Source: Cinclus cinclus
Taxonomy: Eukaryota > Chordata > Aves > Passeriformes > Cinclidae
Direction of reading: 5' to 3'
Length of the DNA stretch: 64,000 bases
Assembly: GCF_963662255.1 (NCBI RefSeq)
Contig: NC_085056.1
Span: forward strand, 5,143,716-5,207,715
Made by a program: the position numbers and the translations under genes. This document shows positions 49,401 through 60,156 of this stretch, in pieces. The notes beneath the pieces were generated by a model. It was given only the letters and a program-made list of their open reading frames with translations. It had not been told where the DNA came from and made no database searches. Within the stretch, counting starts at the first letter, position 1; every line of letters starts with the position of its first letter.

Positions 49401-51889
49401 TCCCTTAATTCTGTCATAATCCTATTTGATATATAGTTCTCAGTGCTGCTGAATCCTTTTAGGGCTCTTTGATCAAGTGAGTACTTTCAAATGTGATGCC
49501 TCCTGTCATCTAACCCCCTAAAAATAACACAACTTGCCATTTAATTTCTGGAAATGCTAATTTTTCCTTTTTTTTTTAGATAGGGAAAACAAAAAGCCTC
49601 ACTTTCATATTAGCTAATTTAAGGAGAGAGAGAGAAGGACTACCAGAAACAAGAGGTTTGTTTGTTAAATTTATCAAAGGTTTACTCCAGCATTCCTTAG
49701 GCTGATGGCCTGAGCTGTAGCAGAGAATGGACGTGGTACTTGGGTGCTGATGTTCTGGGTTTCACTTAGGACTGAATTAACTGAGGATATCAGATGTATG
49801 ATAGACACCAGAATATCATGGGCAGCTTCTGTTTTTGAAGGTAACAAATGGTTTGGCAATTATTTTGAGGTACTTTGCTGTATGCCTTGAAATTCAACAA
49901 TAAGGAGCAGATCTCTGTGTAGTGCCTCATGTCTGGCTTTTTTCAGTATCCTGATGAGTCTTTTCCAGATTAGGTCATGGGACTCATTAGATGTGCATGT
50001 TTGACACAGATCCTTTTCTTCCTCCCAATTTTTAAAAGAACACCAGGAAATTGTACAGTTACTAAGCCTGAGTTAATATTTTTTGTATTAGGGTGATGTG
50101 GTGCCAGAACTCCTGCTTTTCTGTTGGGCACTATAACTGCTGTCACTGCTAGTCAAAATCCAGCTCCATAAGGAAGAAAAGCATGCAAATGGAAGGTTTA
50201 ATATTTGGCATATGAGAAGTTCTTTGTTTTCCCTCCCCTTTGCAACTGCTGTCACTAAGTTACATTCAGCATTGGTGTTCTTTCTTCCTGTAACTGATAT
50301 TCACCCAGGTAAGCAGATCCATCGACTTAACAGAGACAACTCAAGAGAGTGAGGGATTTTAGGATCAAATTGTCCAGACCTGTGCAAGGTTTTCAGCTGT
50401 TCTGGTTGGAAATTGGCAGCTCCTGGAGCTATACTTGGCAGTTTCCTGCAGGAGAAGCTTGGTCTGGGGCAGCAGAGTCCCAGGAGAGAAATTTGGTTTG
50501 CACAGAGGCATGGCTAGCTCAGCACCTCTCATTTTGCCCAGCCAGTCATGTTTTGCAAGAGATCATTTATATCCTGGAAAAGGAAAACACTGGAGGAGTG
50601 TGGTTGAGGTGAATCTTGCAGACCTCTCCCCAAGGTGAAATGCATTTGAACTTTGTCCTCATGGAAGCTTTGGATTTGTGGGCTCCGTGGGGAGCCGTGG
50701 CTCACATCTTGCACACTCAGCAGTGGCAGCCTGCAGAATTTGGTTTCTTTTCTATTTTTGCTTCTCAGCTCAAAAGCCAGTCAGCTCTTGGCTTTCTTAC
50801 ACATGGCTGTGACCTCTCTTCCTGCAGACATCTCCTTTTGAAAAGTAACAAGGAGAGGTTAAATCTTTGGTGTCATTGTAAATACTTTTAAAAGGTAGAT
50901 TAAATGTCCATGTCTGTCCCTTGGAGCAATTAGATTTACCTACAGTCCTCCAAATGAAGTGATGGGAGCATGACAGCCAAATGCTGTCATGATGGAACCA
51001 GGCTGCCTTGTTAAAAGGGCTACTCAATGGTGCAGCTGCTCTGTGACTGTAGAGGACTGCATGTTTTCATCCATAGAAATCAATTATCCTGACCAATCCC
51101 ATATCCCTGTTTCAGACCAGCTCTCCCTCAGCATTTAACAAGTCGAACAGACTATCACAGACATAGTTCCAACCTGTTCAGATGTTATTCTGCTTCTGCC
51201 TACAGGTTATTTTATGTTCAGCTGGAAACTTGAGCATTTTGAACTCCTGAACCACCATCTGCTCAATCTATAGAGTCTGTTTATCAGAGGGTTTAAGTGC
51301 ACTGTAAGGTCCAAACCATTTTATGGAGCCTTGCCAGCTGAGATGAAATATTAGTTGCTGTATATTTTGAAAAACTGTCGCTTTGTAGGCCAAAAGAGCT
51401 TGGAGATCCCAGCTGGTAATCAAAGAGCAGTGCCATGTTTTTTGTGGTTAGGGGCTCCACTGGTCTCAGATTCTTTAGAGACCAAACTGATAAATTAGCC
51501 AGTCAAATTTAGATCTGACCTAAATCCAAAATGCCATCACTGAAGACCTGTATCACCAACAATGACCACTGCAAAAAGTCAGACCTTGTGAAAGTAAACA
51601 TGTAAAGCATCTATGCAAGTTGTTTAGCTTCACGTTCAATAAATCCCTCCTCAGAAAACAAGAGCTAAACACAGGCGTGATCCTGCAAGCACTTCTGCTT
51701 GGGTGGAGATGTCCTAACCTGTCACCATTAGGCCCTGAAAGGGTTTGCTATTGATTCCTGTGGGTTAGATGTGAGGGCTCTTTATTCCTCTCAGCCCACA
51801 GGGCAGATCACTGTGGATAAGGCTTCACTCCTTGGTCCTGTAACACAATTAGTAACTATGAAGTCTGATTCTGCACCTTACTACTCAGT
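46461..51889. other. non-coding DNA, nothing recognised
   Basis: Over 5 kb with no recognisable gene. Frames stay below 92 codons. An AT-rich palindromic patch lies at about 47703-47742 (repeated ATATTTAAA units). A T-rich stretch is at about 49563-49580 and a short GA repeat at about 49625-49637. Confidence 0.5.
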
Positions 51890-52440
51890 GCTCGGGCTAA
51901 TCCCGTGAAGGCCATGCTCTGAGATGTTGTGTGCCAGTGGGATGGATTGCTGAGCCTTTAGCCTGACCCCGTGCTGAGGGACAAACCCCCTGTTTTAGGG
52001 CTGGCTTTGCTGGCAGCTCTGGGCTCGCAGGAGCCGTGTGCAGGTTGGCTGAGGGGGGGGGGGTCAGGTGTGCACCTGGATCCTGGGGTGACAGCAAGGC
52101 AAAGGCAGCGCCTTTGGAAGGTGCTTTCTCCAGCATCTTCCCAGTTTGACTGGCCACACAGCCTGAAGGAGGCATCTCTTGGTGATCCTGGGAGGCGAGG
52201 ACTGGAGAAAATGAGGAAGCTGTAGCACTCTGTCCTTGGCCTGGATGCTGCTTCTCACGGTGGACTTGTGAGCAAGCCCCAAAGCTGTGACATCTCCTGC
52301 TGTACTTAGCCCTGCTGGCCACAGTGTGACCTGGCACTTGGCACCACCTCTGAGACCGAGCCCTGGGCTTTGGCAAGAGGGGCAAGGGGAAAGTGGGATT
52401 ACTCCTGAGACGAGCTCCGAGCACGCAGCTGTCCTAGCTG
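51890..52440. other. GC-richer patch with G11 tract
   Basis: Clearly richer in G and C than its flanks, with about a dozen CpGs in 550 bp and a G11 run at 52053-52063. The minus strand is open for 175 codons (51897-52424), but the translation is rich in Ala, Pro, Ser and Gln without a domain, as GC-rich random sequence gives. It could be a decayed CpG island, an old exon or an unrecognised repeat. Confidence 0.4.
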
Positions 52441-54689
52441 AGACACTTGCCAGCTTTCTAAAATAAACCCATGCAAGCCACTCTTTCTGATCAAAGAATG
52501 AAGTGCCTTAAGCTGGATAAAGCCTGTGTTGGTGACAGACTTCACTGCTAGGGCCAGCTCCTGCATTTCCTTTATTTAGTGATGGCTTTTAAGGATTTTG
52601 ATTTAATTCCTTGGGTCTTAAACGTAAACAGAGAATTCTTACAACTAATCATACATTTTTGTTTTAATTATGGAATTTGGCAGCTTTAAAATAGAATACC
52701 TTCTCTGCAGCGTTTCCTGTAAAATATTCTATTAAAATGTATTGTTCTATCCTTTTCCTCCAGCTGAGTTTAGCACAGGGTAGCTAAAGAGACCACAACA
52801 GAGCAGTTTGCTCGTGACTTTTCAAGGAGAAATTGTTTTGAGTGACTGTATAACCTCCAGAGCCCCAGAACACATCTGATTTCCCCTCACCTCTGCTGTG
52901 ACTTGTCCCATGACATGGGACTATCGATAATATATGTATCTTCTTACTGTACTGCTCAGTACATTCTCCTGGAGGTACATCTGGTTAGAAAGCACTTGAA
53001 GTTTCCTTACACATCTCCACTTCCCCAAGGGATCAATGTCTTGATGGATCACGTTCAAACACATTCAACATCTCACTGAGGGTGTGTGAAAGGACAACAG
53101 AATCACTTTCACTCTATCCATATCCATTTCCTACTGCACTCCCTGTTTTACAACTATTGGCATGCCTGGAGGGAACAGCGTTTCTCAAGGTCACAGGAGG
53201 TGGAAAATAGCCACTGTTGAGCTACAGAAACTTTTGAATCAGGGTGGCAAAGGCACGACCTTTATCTAACTCCAAGGAGAAGCTGGGATTTGGGATTTGC
53301 TAGTGGTGGCAGTGTGTCTGTCTGTACAGTGGTGATTTTTTTAGCCTTTACAAACAAGGCTGAGTGCTTATTTTTTAAAAGGGTGATAGTAATCTTTGCC
53401 TTTCAGGGTAAGAATAATTTCCTAAGCTTCTCAGCTTTGCATTGCAGGAGTGAAGGATGACGAGACTCCAGATTCACCCTAATTTCCCAGTGTGGTCTCT
53501 ACAGATGCCTTACAAAGTGCAGTGCAGTTTTAGGCACTGCATACTTGCTCTTTCTACTATGTAGAGTCATTTTATCAGTATTAAAAAGGAGATTCTGACA
53601 GACCATAGCCTGGGAGTATCCAGCAATGAGCAGTCACTTATAAGAATATTTTACTGACACTCGTGTGGGGGTAGGAATTAAATCTCAATTTTACACATCC
53701 AAGATAACAGCCCCAGCAGTTTGGTTCCAGAGGAAGAAAGGAAGAAGCACATTGCCTCCTTGTAGCCTTGAGATGAAATGTCAAGTGCCTATGAACCTAT
53801 CCTAGCTGACCCTCTCCCAAGTCAAAATGATGTATTTTGGATCTGCCAAAAGGAATATTTGTCAGTGTCAAGGCAACTTGTCCAGCCGTGTGTGTTTGAG
53901 AATGAATACAGACCAGGCAAGTGCATGGAGCATCCTGCAAGGGATCCAGTTACTGTTGGAACTTTCTACCACTGTTTTTTCTAAAATTTATTTTTTTGTA
54001 ATAAAAAACAGGATTTATGGACTTTTCTGAGAGGAAATTTCATTATCATCACAAAAGTATTCATCTTCCATTTGGGAAAGAAAATGAAGTATCTTGTTTC
54101 TACCTGGACTTCTTGAGTTTGTGGTTTTAGAACCAAATTAAGTTCTGGGTCCCTTTGACATGTAATCTGCTTCTACCCTGACTGCCAGGATGTCTTATGG
54201 GAGTTGTAGTTTTCTAGTACCAGAGCTCCAAACTTCATCGTCATCAAGCCAAGCTTAATCTTCCACAACCTTTAGCTGAACTAGTGCTCCTACCCCAGGA
54301 ACCTGCTGACTGTCAACTGAGTAAGGGGGATCTTTGACTCAAATCTAGGGTCCATGTGCCAGAAAGGCTGTATTAAACAGAGAACAGCTGATTCTGGTCT
54401 GCAAAGACCTGCAGGTTTCATAGCCTTGTAAAAGCAGGAACCAGATGTATATTTTAATGAGATTTAATGAATTCACTATTGGGCTGCCAGGAAGAGAGGG
54501 AAGCTGAGATGATAGGAACTGAAGTGAGGTATTTACTCATTTCTTTGCAGAATTTATTGGGTTGAAACCAAGAAATATTTAAGCTGAGCTTTTGAAAGGG
54601 CTGTAGGTTCTCAGTGCTCACTGGCTGTCAGGAGCAGCAGGGCATACACCCTTTTGATTTTTATGGAAAATCTAAATGGGCTCAGTAGA
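52441..54689. other. non-coding DNA, nothing recognised
   Basis: No gene is recognised. A short stretch near 53140-53210 (TGTTTTACAACTATTGG, CTCAAGGTCACAGGAGG) may be a very worn MIR scrap but is too weak to list separately. Confidence 0.5.
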
Positions 54690-54706
54690 TTTTTTTTTTT
54701 TTTTTT
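54690..54706. repeat. poly-T tract (T17)
   Basis: An uninterrupted run of 17 T, about 115 bp before the MIR-like fragment at 54820. No retrocopy is evident next to it. Confidence 0.9.
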
Positions 54707-54819
54707 ACTTCTGCTCTTTTTTGTCCTTGAAGTGCTGTGAAATGTGTGTGGTGTTTGTATGCCATGTGTTAATCCTTCTTCCCAGAGAAAAGTGGTTTAG
54801 ATATTGTATAGCATCATGC

Positions 54820-54985
54820 ATAACACTTCAAGTGCCAGTCCTAGAGCATCTCAGATGTTCCTTGACGTAAGAAACTTGCCAGAGAGGGATGCTTATTTCC
54901 TCATTTTACAAATTTGGAAACCAAGAGACGGAAGAAGCTCTGCATAATCACACAACTTGATCAGAAAGATATTCTGGATTTCCCC
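54820..54985 (-). mobile_element. MIR-like SINE fragment, minus orientation
   Basis: ATTTCCTCATTTTACAAATT is followed by TGGAAACCAAGAGACGGAAG and AATCACACAACTTGATCAG. This mirrors the reverse-complement MIR landmarks 'ccccattttacagatgaggaaactgaggc...aaggtcacacagct'. It is worn but the order is clear. Borders are approximate. Confidence 0.6.
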
Positions 54986-56579
54986 GTGTGTTTATTTTCC
55001 CTGTGTTCTGTTAGCATTGGCTCAAGTGCACCTCGCAGCAGTGATGGCATTCCCATTAGCACATGGCTTGGATGGTGGGAGCTTCCACACAGATTAATAA
55101 AGAAGCAGAGTTTCTGTGCAGGCTTTATAGCCTGAAAAGATCATGGCATTCCCTGTGTGACAAGAGCTGCCTAAAATCTTCTTACCTCTCCTTGCATGGA
55201 AGAGACATTTCAGCACATTTGACTTTGCCCAACTTAGATGTTTGTTTCACTTTGCCAATGATATTTTGTAAATATTTGTCAATTTGCTGATGTTTGTGCC
55301 TCTTGCAGCCTTAAACAAAGCTTGTTACTGTTAGTGAACCCATCTGCCTTTTGGCATCTTTTCATTCTTAGGATTCCATATGTTTTTAACACACTCAAAA
55401 TAAATTCTTATTGCTGCTAATTCTGTTGCCCTTAAAACCTTTTACCTCTTCTATCACTTTTCTAAAGTTCTTAGTTTCTCATTTTTATCTGTGGGTTTCA
55501 ATTATCTTCCTCTTTCCACTCCTATTTGTTATCTGGTTTATTTATGCATACTTAGGATTCATAAATAGCTGCATTTCCTTCTCCCTCCATTTTACCCACT
55601 GGCTCCTTCTTTACTAATTGTGTCCTTCTGAGCTAATTAGCAATGCTCTTAGTATCAATCACAACTTTCTGTTTACATTCTTTGTACTACTGTAAGTGGC
55701 AAGGTTGGTTTAGCCAATAACTTCACAAAAGCAGCCAAATCCAGGGCGAGTGGAGGTCCAGGGCAGAAAGAGATCTAAGAATGTCCTTTACATTTGACTC
55801 AACTCTTACTCTGTCCAAATGCCCTGACAAATTTCTACTTGTCCTTAGGATGACTGAGGTAGATATAAATAAACCACAACATGTGACCTAGCAGGGAGTG
55901 TGAGGGGTTGAAATCCCATCCCAAATAATCAATCCCACTGCAATTTCCTAAGTAAGATTGGAGAAGGGATAAGAGTCAGCTGTACTGAGCAGCAGTGATT
56001 AGCCTCATTTACCCTGAATTGCCTAGGAATGGCAAGGTTGTGTGATTGTATAAGTCACCAGCTGAGCAAAAGTGTTGAGGGAAAGGATGGAAGGAGGGTC
56101 TGGGTTTGTTTCTAGGTGATAGAAAGCAGTTGGCCATGAACTGTGCAGCTCAGTGCACAGACTTTGTGAATTGCCTGGGATTTTAGTATTTTTGTTCAAT
56201 TTCTGCCATATTCTTGCAATTGCCATTAGGGATTTTTTTTGTTTGTTTGTTAGTTTGGTTTTGTTTGTTTTATTGTTCTCAAATACAGACCTACGTGTTT
56301 CTACCTTGAGTTTGGCAAGCAGCATTAAAAGCCACTCTTAGGTTAGACTGAGACAAGCAGGGTAACCCAAGCCTGGTCTCTAGGATGCTGCTGGCTCACC
56401 TTGTGGAAAACTAAGGTCTGCTTTGGCTGGAGAAACAGGCTCACGTTGAGGGGCCCTGGCAGTGGAGGAGCAGGTGTGTGCTCACTGCAAATGAGTTCCC
56501 CTGGCAGCAGTGCAGGGATGTGTGCCTACTGCTGATCAGTGCTGTGCCTGGCTCCAGCTCATTCCATCAGGATTTGCTT
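54986..56579. other. non-coding DNA, nothing recognised
   Basis: No recognisable gene. A TTTG-rich stretch lies at about 56230-56275 (repeated GTTT units). Frames of up to 100 codons have no family features. Confidence 0.5.
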
Positions 56580-56790
56580 TTCTGAGCACTTAAAATCAAT
56601 ATAAATTAATAAAAAGAAACCCAACAGCCCATAAACAACATTAGCTATGGAGCTGTTAAAATGCAAGCAGTCAAACTATATTTAATCTACTCTCTCACAT
56701 TAATGCTGGGCCAGGGCACATTTTTAAAATGCTGCTATTGGATTAATAGCAGATGTTGCTCGAAGGAAATAATCAATGATTCTCATGGAG
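56580..56790. promoter_or_regulatory. candidate conserved non-coding element
   Basis: Repeat-free, AT-rich, with TAAT cores throughout (AATATAAATTAATAAA, CATTAATGC) and a perfect inverted repeat, CTGCTATT-GGATT-AATAGCAG, at 56732-56752. An AATCAATGATT core follows near 56771. Texture is that of a conserved regulatory element; no alignment was available. Confidence 0.4.
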
Positions 56791-57904
56791 AGTTGTTTTG
56801 GGGGAGGCTTCTTGGGGCCATCTGAAGTAGTCAGTGGTGTGTGCAGCAGCTGCCCAGTGCAGAGTGACTCTGGGCTGTGCCAGGGCCATGATGGCTCCTG
56901 TGGCCAAGAGCCCTCCTTTGGTGAGACCCAGACAGGCCCCCTTGCAAGCTGTCAAAAATTAGACTGAATTTTATTATTGCTCTGAGATCCATTTCTTCCC
57001 AGCTCAGCCCTTGTCTGACTCCAAGATAGTATCTTTGTAGCTCTCTGAAGTTCACCAGGGATTTCCATGCTTTTGATAAAATAACAGTGTTTAATACTGA
57101 ATTATATACCAACGTTCTTTGGGAAGTGTATCCTCTTGTAGGGTTCATTTCAGTAGAGTCCCCCCATCCAGTGCCACAACACCTTCCCTGCTTTGTGAGT
57201 GCCAGACTTCTCTGGTCTGACATAATTGGCTAGTTTTAATTATTTTATGAGTTCTGCCATAATCTAGTACAGTGCTGAAGTATCTCCTTCCTATTTAATT
57301 TCTGCAGAGACATGAAACACTTCCCTCTGCAGCAACAAGGCTCAGCCTGGTCACGCAAGTTCCAGAGAGCTGCTGAGAGCACAAATGTATCATACCTCTG
57401 TTGCGTTACCCAAAAAGTGAGCAAAAAACCCGTCCTTCCTGTGTGGCACGCAAAAGAAATGCCACATTTTGGTGTAGACACAGATTGGAAGGTTTGCCCT
57501 GCACCCTCAGTGCCCCAGGGCTGGAGAGGGAACAGGGGAAGGATGGATGTGGCTGCACTCCATACACCTCTGCAGAGAGACTCCAGCAGCTGTAAACTTT
57601 GGTGCAGTGTACTCACAGCTTTGCTACCATGTCCCTGCTTCAACCCCAGTGTCTCAAAAGTGCCTGAAACCAGCAGCACCTTGGCTGGTTGGGACCTTTC
57701 TGCACAGGAGAAGTCTTTGGAGGAATGAAGAAGCTGAGAACACCTCACATTAGTAGAGCAGGTTTGACTCTTTCTTTTGTTGAAGCAGAATCCAGGCTTT
57801 GTCTTCAGGATGTCTCAAGGAAACATCCTCCCTTCTGCTTGAAGTAGATTCATATTTAGACCTCTCTTCTTTCTCCAGTACCACTGTGTGAGTGGTTTGT
57901 AAAT
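56791..57904. other. non-coding DNA with overlapping open frames
   Basis: A less AT-rich stretch in which both strands are open at 57245-57748: 167 codons on minus and 138 on plus. Two frames open on opposite strands with no recognisable domain point to low stop-codon density by composition and not to a gene. Confidence 0.45.
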
Positions 57905-57938
57905 ACATATATAAATATATATATACATACACACACAC
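57905..57938. repeat. AT/AC dinucleotide-rich repeat
   Basis: An interrupted ATAT tract passing into ACACACAC. A short, imperfect microsatellite. Confidence 0.85.
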
Positions 57939-58452
57939 TCCTATATACCATAACCTCCCACCCTCTCCCTATTGTAATTTTTTTAACATTTGTGATTATA
58001 CAGCATCTTGTAAGGAATTAAGAAGTTCATAATTATTTATAAAGTTAATACTTATAATGAAATGGTAGCACTTTGATGTCTGTATATGTTTTCTAAGCTA
58101 GGATGACCTATATTGTAGAGGTATTATGTGTAGTAGGTGATGCAGGGATTGGCTTGGGAATTACCCATGTTTAATGAACACTAAAATTAGAATTTGACTG
58201 AAATCCACATAAATGGCTCGACAGCAAGTTTGACTGCCCCTGGGGAGCTGTGGGCAGCTCAAATTTACCCACAGGCATTTTTGAAAATGTTTTTTTTGAA
58301 TCAGCATAGTGTGCTTTTTGGAGCAGAGAGTGCAGCTTGCACTTTAAACTCCCTTCTCTTCACCTTGTCCCCCATTTTGGTGTTGAAAAGCCCTCCATGG
58401 AGAATAGAGCATGAAGTATGTTGCAGGTATAATACATGCTACACTGGTGAGG

Positions 58453-58532
58453 TGTTTTTTTGGTTTGGTGGTTTTTTTTTTTGTTTTTTGTTTTTTTTTT
58501 TTTTTTTTTTTTTTTTTTTGTGTTTTTTTTTT
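58453..58532. repeat. long poly-T region, core T29
   Basis: T-rich block with G interruptions and an uninterrupted run of 29 T at 58491-58519. It is the longest homopolymer in the window. On the minus strand it would be an A29 tail, but no AATAAA precedes it there and the adjacent sequence matches no gene I know. The length may be a sequencing or assembly estimate. Confidence 0.95.
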
Positions 58533-59759
58533 CAGTACTTGCTATGGGAAGTCTTCTGCTTTCCCTACACGGTGGCCTTGTTGCTTTTACTCTCACTATT
58601 TTGAATTTCCAAATATTTGGCCTCCTCTGTGGGTATGTGTACTTTGGATAGTGCAAAACCTGGTCTAGCTGTTCTCCATCTTGCTGCCCACCCTATTGCA
58701 GCACCAAAAGCCTTCAGCTATAGAGAATCCCAGCTTTCTGAAGGCTTCTTTTTTGTTTTGTTTTCATGTTGTTCTCTCACTCTGAGGAAAGATGCCGTAC
58801 CTTTCTTTTACCATAAAAAAGAGGTTTAATCATCCTTCAGGAGACCTGCTTTTACAATGACTATTAATTCCTGGTCACTGAAGGAAAAAAAACATTCCTG
58901 AAAGAATAATATACAGCACTCCCACTTTGCACAATTGGGGAAGTGCAAAACTGGAGGAGAGCCTGGGGAAAAAGACCAGTCTTCATTTCCTTCATTTGAC
59001 TCCCAAAAGTGGAGTCAAGAAACTTTGTTATTTCTGTTCAGGATGCAGATGCAGGCCATCCTTTGTTCCTCTTGCTTTGTCCCAGCAGCTGACTGGTGAC
59101 ACTGAGCTGTGCCATGGCCATGGCTTTGAGTGTCTGTGTGTATGTGACAGGACAGCTTTTTGCTGCAGAGCCAGGCAGGAATGGTTTGAGCTCATGGCCT
59201 GTTTAATTCACAGCCCGGTTGTGCAAGTGGAAAAATTCTGCAATTATAATTGTCGCCCACAGTCAGTGTAAGAATCCTTCCTAAGATTCAAGGGGAATTT
59301 GCTAATTTAAGAAGCCAGCCTTTTTCCAGAAAATCTTGGAGCAAATGAATATCCCAGGTCTCAAGGGGAGTACATCATGATATTGGTGGGTTCATCTGTA
59401 GGACTTTGGTTTGTTTTAAGAGCATATATCTCCTTTTTGGATGTACCTGCAAGGAAGCTCTAGGTACAATGGAAAAGTGTAACACTGGTTTTAAGCTGTT
59501 TAATTGGAGTTTGTGAGAATACATGACTGTAAAGAATTAAGTCCCCTAGTGCCTTCTCAGTTGGTGTACTCCGGATTCAGTTTTTTGCAGTTTTATATTC
59601 CTAAGCCTAAACTGTAGCCTAATTTTTAAAAACTTGTCTACATTGCTGCTTCTCTCCTTCTTCCTCTCTTTTTTCCCCCCAATTTTGTCTTGCTTGATAG
59701 CACTAGGATGTTGGCTGGAACAGACAAGCCTTTTTATTTCTTTTGACTGTTTCTGCAAA
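58533..59759. other. non-coding DNA, nothing recognised
   Basis: No gene is recognised; open frames reach 114 codons without family features. Composition is mixed. Confidence 0.5.
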
Positions 59760-60000
59760 GCTTGATGAGGAATTTGCATAATCAATGAGGTAACCCTGTC
59801 ACCCCAAACATGGAGTCTTTAAAGAGAATAGTTTTATGCAAATTAGATATTGATGGTGTAATGATTAATTGGCCCCAAGCCTTTGTTAATATGCAATTGT
59901 TGTAGTGTAACATGCATTTGTAATTATTTTGGTTTGGTTGTTCAAACAAGTGGCGGGCACTTAATTGCTTGCAGCAATTGAAGAGACAGGATATCAGAGA
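59760..60000. promoter_or_regulatory. candidate POU/homeodomain enhancer
   Basis: A 240-bp repeat-free stretch with two POU octamer motifs in opposite orientation, ATTTGCAT at 59772-59779 and ATGCAAAT at 59836-59843. Additional cores are AATGATTAATTGG near 59860, ATATGCAATTG near 59890, ATGCATTTGTAATTATTTTG near 59911, and CTTAATTGCTTGC. Octamer and homeodomain motifs at this density are typical of embryonic or neural enhancers. No alignment or activity data were available. A hairpin-repeat copy begins about 70 bp downstream. Confidence 0.5.
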
Positions 60001-60069
60001 GAAAAGCAAAGAGCTGGTTAACTGGCTGCCTGATAAAATGTTAGATTTCCTTGGTGCTTATGGGATTAT

Positions 60070-60156
60070 GGGTCAGATTCTCAGGTGATAAAAATTAATG
60101 CAACTCTCTTGCAATAAATAGAACTATTCTGACTTGTAGCAGCTGAGGATGAGATG
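60070..60156. repeat. palindromic interspersed repeat fragment
   Basis: Begins GGGTCAGATTCTCAGGTGAT and ends GTAGCAGCTGAGGATGAGAT. The centre AACTCTCTTGCAATAAATAG is the hairpin turn. The plan matches old sauropsid hairpin repeats of the 'GGTCAGATTCTCA...CAGCTGAGGATCTG' type. It is worn but recognisable at both ends. Confidence 0.5.

Noticed and set aside
51897..52424. 175-codon minus-strand open frame
   Set aside because: It lies in the GC-rich patch, where stops are rare by composition. The translation is low-complexity Ala/Pro/Ser/Gln-rich, without a domain or convincing splice context, and overlaps frames on other phases.
57245..57748. 167-codon minus and 138-codon plus frames over the same DNA
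   Set aside because: Open on both strands with no recognisable family. This is better explained by local base composition.
58491..58519. T29 as the tail of a minus-strand processed pseudogene
   Set aside because: No AATAAA at the expected distance on the minus strand and no gene resemblance in the adjacent sequence.
58194..58604. 136-codon frame with a long phenylalanine run
   Set aside because: The phenylalanine run is just the poly-T tract read in frame.
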